From: Legionellales bacterium
Lineage (GTDB): Bacteria > Pseudomonadota > Gammaproteobacteria > Legionellales > Legionellaceae
Length of the DNA stretch: 64,000 nt
Direction of reading: 5' to 3'
NCBI GenBank assembly: GCA_026399195.1
Contig: JAPLRK010000070.1
Span: 26,520 to 90,519, forward strand
Position numbers and translations under genes: made by a program. The notes under the pieces were generated by a model. The model saw only the letters and a list, made by a program, of their open reading frames with translations, ran no database searches and had not been told where the DNA came from. The first letter of the stretch is position 1, and the number at the start of each line of letters is the position of its first letter. Below, in pieces: positions 58,923-64,000 of the stretch.

Positions 58923-60688
58923 TGTAAAAATTTACGCCAGGTTAATTTCTTAGAAAGTATCAACTGTGCCAGGGATTTTGCTGGATCAATATCGTGTAAA
59001 GCTGCTTGCCCACATTGATGAATGTTAGCATAAGGCACTTCCTCAGCCACTAGAATATCCTGCAGAATCGATTCAAAAAATGTACAAATAGTACTCACCC
59101 GCCCTTCATTCAATAAAATGAGGTAAAATCCCGTCTGACAGCCCATCGGTGCGACACATACAAAAGACTCACCCAAGTATTTTCTGAATCCTGCGAGTAA
59201 ATAATGTTCGAAAGAGTGCATCAATTTTGGATCAAGATATGTTTGATTGGGGGGTAAAATGCGTAAATCAATCGAATAGATTTTGTCGCCATTTCTGCCA
59301 ATCTTGCAGCTATTGAGCCGGATAGAGGGGGCTTGAATGCGGGTATGATCAATGTCTCCTTGTTCTTCTAACGTCCAGCCCAGTTGTTTTAATTGAGCTT
59401 TTTCAAGTGATGCCTTGCTGTTTTTCATCACACTTTGCCATCGATCTGGTTCGCCATCATGATAGAGTTCAAGGGATGCATAGCCTTCAAAACCTTGTTC
59501 TGCCAATCGTAGAAACACTTCAGAAAAATCAATCTCCCCTTGACCTGGCGCTTCATGAAAATGTACCTTCCCTGTCAGCGTATTGGCCACTCTCTTCTGG
59601 ATAAAAGGATGATCAGACTTTGTGCTCAGTGAACTTCTTAAATAATGCAAAATCGGTTCGGCAAGTGTGAGTGTTTCATCAGAGATGCGCGGAATGGATA
59701 ACAGGTAGGTTCTGATTTCTTTATCTTTTTCAAGGTAATCTGGATAGTATTTTGGAAAATCTGCTCGGTTAGGAAGCGATTGTAAGTTGTGATATTGGAC
59801 GTCATCCGTCACACCACCCCTTATTGAAATATAGTGCTCTAACGCTTGTTTTTGAACATCATTGGGGGGCGTTAAATAGAAATAAAGCGATTGCATGACA
59901 TCTAAAAGTAAAAAGTTCCCATTCTCCTGGAAATAAATAAAGGCATTCGCAAATTGAAAATCAATCGGTTCTTCGGCAGAATTTTCCATGATTTTGAGAT
60001 TGTACCCATCCTTGGTATCGGCTAAGTGGACATATTGAACGAGATGAGCGTAATCACTTATTTTCTGTAAATACTGATCGTCGCCATCGCTGCAAAAGGC
60101 GTGACAGACGTCAAGATGTAGTCCAAATTTTTTAGAATTGATTTCCTGAATGATGGACGCGCCTTGATCGAGGGTCTCTATCAGCATACCGGGTTCTGGT
60201 TCGATCACTAAAGTAACGTCGTCATGATCTTGAATACTATTTAGGCATTCTTGAATGGCGCTCAGTAAAAGTGATCTGCAATCACCTTCAGTATGGGCAA
60301 CATGTTCTGAGCGAATAAAGCCGCTGCCAAATCCAACAATTGGAGCGCCCAGTGCTTTTGCCGCTTCAATGCCTTGTTTGATGATATGAATACGCCGATC
60401 GCGTTCCGGTTTATCTATGGCTAGGAGTGAAGGTTCATGTAATCTACCTGGGATGAGTGGTAGGGTGGCAGTATTAATGGCAGCAGGTTTGATGCGTTTG
60501 GTTTTGAAATACGACTTGAGCTGCATTATTATTGGGCAGTTTGCAATTTCATGCAAGGGAACCGCCCGTAGATCAAATTGCCCTTCTTGAAAGGCAAGTT
60601 CTACACCTTCATATCCTGCTGCATCCAGAGCATCCAAAATTTCAAAAATTGTCCCAGGTAATCCGTGTGTGCTATAACTTAATTTCAT
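58919..60688 (-). CDS. Xylose-isomerase-like TIM barrel fused to a LuxS domain
   Basis: A 589-residue two-domain protein, first in its operon. Residues 1-415 are a sugar-phosphate isomerase/epimerase (AP-endonuclease-2) TIM barrel, with metal ligands Glu163 (LVIEPEP), Asp193/His196 (LHLDVCHAF), His221 (YVHLADTKDG) and Glu407 (YASLELY). An insert of about 145 residues lies between His221 and the HEAPGQGEIDF segment at 378. Residues 430-589 form a whole LuxS domain: DHTR 447-450, Arg476, HSFEH 491-495, MGCQTGFY with Cys517, HQCG with Cys559. Spacings between His448, Arg476, His491, Cys517 and Cys559 match those of LuxS His11, Arg39, His54, Cys84 and Cys126 closely. Both domains look catalytically intact. 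I know no described protein with this fusion; its substrate is unknown. Confidence 0.8.
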   Translation of the reverse strand: MKLSYSTHGLPGTIFEILDALDAAGYEGVELAFQEGQFDLRAVPLHEIANCPIIMQLKSYFKTKRIKPAAINTATLPLIPGRLHEPSLLAIDKPERDRRIHIIKQGIEAAKALGAPIVGFGSGFIRSEHVAHTEGDCRSLLLSAIQECLNSIQDHDDVTLVIEPEPGMLIETLDQGASIIQEINSKKFGLHLDVCHAFCSDGDDQYLQKISDYAHLVQYVHLADTKDGYNLKIMENSAEEPIDFQFANAFIYFQENGNFLLLDVMQSLYFYLTPPNDVQKQALEHYISIRGGVTDDVQYHNLQSLPNRADFPKYYPDYLEKDKEIRTYLLSIPRISDETLTLAEPILHYLRSSLSTKSDHPFIQKRVANTLTGKVHFHEAPGQGEIDFSEVFLRLAEQGFEGYASLELYHDGEPDRWQSVMKNSKASLEKAQLKQLGWTLEEQGDIDHTRIQAPSIRLNSCKIGRNGDKIYSIDLRILPPNQTYLDPKLMHSFEHYLLAGFRKYLGESFVCVAPMGCQTGFYLILLNEGRVSTICTFFESILQDILVAEEVPYANIHQCGQAALHDIDPAKSLAQLILSKKLTWRKFLQ

Positions 60689-60965
60689 GATGATTTTTTA
60701 TCCTGATCTTATCAACATTAGGAAGAGTCATCCTCATACGATGCATTAAATTGTAACACTTTTCTCGACAGATGATTAATTTTTTTTTCATACAGGACGA
60801 AAGGTTCAGTGATTTTTTGTCTCGTAAGAAGATATTGTATTCGAACATATTGAAATATATTACAATTGAGAACAACTTCATTGTTCGCTTAGCAATTCGC
60901 CCGCTTTTTTGTGGCCATATGGATACATATGTGTGCAAAGTCGCGCACAATTAAATAGGTTTTAT
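60689..60965. promoter_or_regulatory. Divergent AT-rich promoter region between the LuxS-fusion operon and queD
   Basis: This 277-base region has two divergent genes. On the minus strand, TTACAAT and AGGATAAAAAATCATC lead to the ATG at 60688, so a -10-like box and a weak ribosome site are present. On the plus strand, TTGTAT and TATATT-like boxes near 60835-60866 precede queD. It contains a T9 run at 60780-60788. Only weak promoter matches were seen and no operator was recognised. Confidence 0.35.
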
Positions 60966-61361
60966 ATGTATAGGATTGTAAAAAAATTTCACTTTAGTGC
61001 CAGTCATATTCTCGATTCTTTACCACCAGATCATCCTTGTGCGCGATTGCACGGACATAATTACACAGTAGAAATAGAGTTAGAGTCAGAAAAGCTTAAT
61101 TCCAATGGTTTTGTCGTTGACTATTCTGATCTTAATTTGTTCAAGAAAATAATTGATTCGGAGTTAGATCATCGGCATTTAAATGACGTTATACAAGGGC
61201 AACCAACAGCGGAAATAATTGCTTACTATTTATTTCAGCGCGCTAGAAAATTATGGCCAGAGGTTAGTGCTGTGCGTGTAAAAGAAACAGAAAAAACAAT
61301 GGCGGAATACCGCCCATTTGGTTTAGATTATGATCGCACACAGTATAAAGTCCAGATTTAA
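60966..61361 (+). CDS. queD: 6-Carboxytetrahydropterin synthase / 6-pyruvoyl-tetrahydropterin synthase family
   Basis: Zinc enzyme of 131 residues that makes 6-carboxytetrahydropterin (queuosine pathway) or pyruvoyltetrahydropterin. The start at 60966 gives MYRIVKKFHFSASHILDSLP. It has the CxxxHGH motif CARLHGHNY (Cys25, His29, His31), catalytic DHRHLND and VKETEKTMAEYR. queC and queE are not nearby. It is divergently transcribed from the LuxS-fusion operon, so a functional link is possible but unproven. Confidence 0.9.
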   Translation: MYRIVKKFHFSASHILDSLPPDHPCARLHGHNYTVEIELESEKLNSNGFVVDYSDLNLFKKIIDSELDHRHLNDVIQGQPTAEIIAYYLFQRARKLWPEVSAVRVKETEKTMAEYRPFGLDYDRTQYKVQI

Positions 61362-61603
61362 GGAGATGATGAATTAGGATCGGCAGGTTGCTTGAAGCGA
61401 GTCTCGTGGGACCCCGGTTATTGGTCCTCTAGAACTGTCAATAGACCCTAAAGTGTTCTATATTCATATTATATGATCTAGCAAATAAGAAGATGTGAAT
61501 GGACCTGTAGTTGCTGCTTCGTTTTATGCCGGATCTATATCTGATTTTGCACGCCGTACCTGCATAATGGTTGGGAAGTTGTCCGCGACGGGGGGGTACA
61601 AAG

Positions 61604-63301
61604 ATGTCATATTCAAAAGACAAAAAACAAGATATTGATGCTCAGAATGAAACAAAACAGCGGCTAGTTGAGAACCTTTCAGAGGGTGTCATTACGTTGA
61701 ATGAGAATTGTGAAATAATACAGTGTAATCAACAATTTGCTAAAATGATCAAAACAAATGTGCTAGACATCTTGGGTCATTCTTTGTTTGGTTTTTTTCC
61801 CGTATCAGAACATAAGTCACTAAAAACCTTATGTGCTGAATCTCAGAGACAACCCGCCAAAAGAAAAGTCAAATTAAAGCAAAAAAAGAATCCTGTCAAA
61901 ACAATTTTACTGTCATGCTCCAAACGGGCACATGACGATCTGCATGCTTTATCCATTGTGGTAACGGATATTACCGAACTCGAAAAAGAACGAGCTACTT
62001 TGCAAAAACTGGCACATTTTGATTCTTTAACACAATTACCGAATCGCTTTTTTTTTGAAATGATGCTTGCTAAAATTTTATCGTCCTCGGCTAAGCATAA
62101 GAAAATGGTCGCGCTATTTTTTATTGACGTCGATTATTTTAAAAATATAAACGACCTTTTTGGTCATGGCATAGGTGATCTTCTTTTAAAAGAAATCAGC
62201 ATCAGATTAAAAACATTGGTTCGATCGCACGATCTGATTGCCCGTATTGGAGGTGATGAGTTTACTATCATTGTTCAGAATTTCCGCAATTTATCGACTA
62301 TAGAATATATCGCAAATAGGCTGATTGAGGAATTTAATCTTCCATTCATTATGGAGAAATACGAGGGAACGTCCACTCTGAGCATTGGAGTTTCGATATT
62401 CCCTAGTGAAGGAACGACTGAGGAAACTACCATGCAAAATGCGGATCAGGCTCTTTATCAGGCCAAAAAGTACGGCCGAAATTGTTATAAATTTTATAAC
62501 CATACAATGCAGCGACAATTAGAGCGTAATATGCTGATTGTAAACCAACTGGAACATGCCATTAAACAAAATCAATTGGAGCTCGTCTACCAGCCTAAAA
62601 TCGACATTCAAAAGAAGACCATCGTAGGGATAGAAGCTTTATTACGTTGGAACAATCCAATCGTTGGAGAAATTCTGCCATCTGAATTTATTCCCGTAGC
62701 AGAAGATACTGGATTAATCAATAAAATTGGGAAATGGGTCATAGCAAACGCCTTGAATCAATACATAGAGTGGTATAAAACGAGCGATAAAATGATAAAC
62801 ATCAAAATTTCAATTAATATCTCTGCCAATCAATTGGATGATCGCATGATCAACGACACACTGAAAAGCATCCTTAATACTATGGGTGTTCCCGGAGAGA
62901 ATATTCTGTTTGAACTCACAGAAACCGCGGTGATGAAAAAATCACTCGCTAGCAAAACAGTGTTAAACAGAGTTCTGATGAAGTTAGGCATCGGAATTTC
63001 CATTGATGATTTTGGGACAGGCTATTCATCCCTCACCTATCTGAAACAACTTCCTATCAAAGAACTTAAAATTGACAAATCCTTCATCGATGATATTGGA
63101 AAAGACAAAAATAATGAGGTCATTATTATAGCCATTATTAATTTGGCAAGTGTACTCAATTTAGCCGTTGTCGCAGAAGGCGTAGAAACAAAGGAGCAAT
63201 TAGATTTTTTGACTCAAAATCAGTGTCACATTATTCAAGGCTTCTATTTTAGTAAACCATTGTCTCCATCCGATATGATGACTTACCTCACCCATTTCTA
63301 A
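61604..63301 (+). CDS. PAS-GGDEF-EAL cyclic-di-GMP protein
   Basis: A 565-residue cytoplasmic signalling protein with no TM segment. Residues about 20-130 form a PAS domain (ENLSEGVITLNENCEIIQCN). The GGDEF domain has intact GGDEF (about 216-220) and an RxxD inhibitory site (RSHD) five residues upstream. The EAL domain has EALLRWNNP, DDFGTGYSSL and EGVETKEQL, so both activities look intact. I start at 61604; the upstream TTG is not needed. A T9 run inside is read in frame as FFF. The 242-base spacer before it contains a GGGACC-GGTCC hairpin and no c-di-GMP riboswitch signature that I recognise. Confidence 0.93.
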   Translation: MSYSKDKKQDIDAQNETKQRLVENLSEGVITLNENCEIIQCNQQFAKMIKTNVLDILGHSLFGFFPVSEHKSLKTLCAESQRQPAKRKVKLKQKKNPVKTILLSCSKRAHDDLHALSIVVTDITELEKERATLQKLAHFDSLTQLPNRFFFEMMLAKILSSSAKHKKMVALFFIDVDYFKNINDLFGHGIGDLLLKEISIRLKTLVRSHDLIARIGGDEFTIIVQNFRNLSTIEYIANRLIEEFNLPFIMEKYEGTSTLSIGVSIFPSEGTTEETTMQNADQALYQAKKYGRNCYKFYNHTMQRQLERNMLIVNQLEHAIKQNQLELVYQPKIDIQKKTIVGIEALLRWNNPIVGEILPSEFIPVAEDTGLINKIGKWVIANALNQYIEWYKTSDKMINIKISINISANQLDDRMINDTLKSILNTMGVPGENILFELTETAVMKKSLASKTVLNRVLMKLGIGISIDDFGTGYSSLTYLKQLPIKELKIDKSFIDDIGKDKNNEVIIIAIINLASVLNLAVVAEGVETKEQLDFLTQNQCHIIQGFYFSKPLSPSDMMTYLTHF

Positions 63302-63511
63302 AAATAAATCTCACTCTTCTCGGGGCTTTCTCATGAGTGTGCTCCTTTGTTAAATATGAACGCACAAAATACCAGAAAACACGGGTCTTGAATAGGACAC
63401 ACGTTTTTCTGATTTTCGTTGTTTGCAAAATGTCGTAGCAAAATAAAATTTCTGAGGAAGTGGTCTATAATTAAAATGAAACTGGGTTTTATTTACGATT
63501 AGGAGATTCAG

Positions 63512-63880
63512 ATGAAAATACTAAAAGGTGCTAAACTAGCTAATGCAGAGAGTGTAGCGAAAGGGATGGGTTTCACAAAAATGGATATAGATGCGATGGC
63601 CGGCGGATCTAAACATATGTTTTTGGGTAGCCTAGATAAAATCCAGGGATGGCTAAAGGAGGGGTCTATAAATGCTTCCGAAATTGCTCAAGTTTATGCA
63701 GCGCCTGTAATCAAAGGTCAACAGCATCCCGCCGCTATATTCGAAATGTTACCAGAAGGGGAACACACATCGGTTAACGCTCAAAAATTAATTATCAATC
63801 AAAACATCCCCCTAAGCACACCAACAACACTAGATGAGGAAGAGAACACGAACGATAGATGCAGTGGACCCTATCGATGA
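63512..63880 (+). CDS. Small protein of unknown function
   Basis: A 122-residue soluble protein with a good TAGGAG ribosome site and TATAAT (63466-63471) upstream. Residues 1-35 carry MDIDAMAGGSKHM, with a Gly-Gly at 31-32 that resembles a double-glycine leader site, but no exporter is nearby and the mature part (90 residues) is not peptide-like. The C-terminus is polar, ending NTNDRCSGPYR. I do not recognise a family. Confidence 0.6.
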   Translation: MKILKGAKLANAESVAKGMGFTKMDIDAMAGGSKHMFLGSLDKIQGWLKEGSINASEIAQVYAAPVIKGQQHPAAIFEMLPEGEHTSVNAQKLIINQNIPLSTPTTLDEEENTNDRCSGPYR

Positions 63881-64000
63881 GACAGTGGCACCTTACTTTT
63901 TAGATAGTGTCCAATTATTGGAACACTGAGGCATTGCTCCTAATGACAGATTACCTGAAGAGAAAGCGGTGTCAATGAGGAGTCCCGAGGTACGAGGGAA
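63881..64000. other. End of window with a short hairpin
   Basis: The last 120 bases contain CCAATTATTGG at 63913-63923, flanked by GTGT and AACAC to give a bulged stem. No open frame was recognised. It could be an operator, a terminator stem or the edge of a mobile element running out of the window. Confidence 0.35.

Noticed and set aside
58919..60688. Canonical LuxS quorum-sensing (autoinducer-2) system
   Set aside because: The LuxS domain is part of a fusion in a biosynthetic operon, and no pfs, lsrB or luxP-like gene is nearby, so a signalling role is not supported.
61362..61603. c-di-GMP riboswitch before the GGDEF-EAL gene
   Set aside because: No GEMM-type motif could be seen; only a short GGGACC hairpin.
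62048..62056. T9 run in the GGDEF-EAL gene as a slippage site
   Set aside because: It encodes FFF and the frame is continuous through it.
1..64000. CRISPR arrays, prophage or insertion sequences
   Set aside because: No regularly spaced repeats, Cas, phage or transposase genes were recognised.

Overview
The window looks like chromosomal DNA of a gammaproteobacterium, most likely Legionella or another member of the Legionellales. The reasons are the gene order pilMNOPQ-aroK-aroB-damX-like-universal stress protein, the surE-nlpD-rpoS block, a coiled-coil effector-like protein beside a pilin gene, and two very large helical-repeat/ankyrin-like proteins of the kind Dot/Icm hosts carry. This placement is inferred by reading alone. 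No transposase, prophage or CRISPR array was seen.

Layout: 1-4175 pyruvate dehydrogenase genes (pdhA partial, pdhB, pdhC), then a frameshifted xseA. 4169-10465 a rhomboid-like membrane protein, mfd, tldD and a Bax-inhibitor-1 family membrane protein. 10659-15717 a tightly overlapping minus-strand run era-recO-pdxJ-korA-korB. 15825-19401 a pilin, a coiled-coil effector candidate and a secreted IPT/TIG plus Lcl-type protein. 19625-24163 a giant effector-like gene whose frame is interrupted twice (A10 run, 16-bp tandem duplication). 24201-28905 lspA-ileS-ribF and uspA. 29130-37198 the type IV pilus assembly and aro genes. 37301-42174 folD, rlmJ, gloB, mltD and yciB. 42226-44306 an OmpR-type two-component system. 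44295-49101 ruvA-ruvC-yebC and rpoS-nlpD-surE. 49172-51325 a DEAD-box helicase, a chagasin-like inhibitor and a Cys/His-rich membrane protein. 51528-54073 a second large effector-like gene split at a T9 run. 54117-54495 yggX and tRNA-Phe. 54763-60688 a NarK-like transporter and a compact four-gene biosynthetic operon. 60966-63880 queD, a GGDEF-EAL protein and a small unknown gene.

The most unusual content is the minus-strand operon 60688-56202. Its first gene encodes a xylose-isomerase-like TIM barrel fused to a complete LuxS (S-ribosylhomocysteine lyase) domain. The next three encode a sugar-phosphate cyclase resembling 2-epi-5-epi-valiolone synthases, a UbiG-like methyltransferase and a UbiA-like prenyltransferase. 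All four overlap by 4 or 17 bases. Together they suggest an undescribed pathway making a methylated, prenylated or membrane-anchored C7 cyclitol, possibly coupled to S-ribosylhomocysteine turnover. The second theme is that both giant effector-like genes are split at long homopolymers and both are restored by one extra base in the run. This could be transcriptional slippage, pseudogenization or a sequencing artefact.
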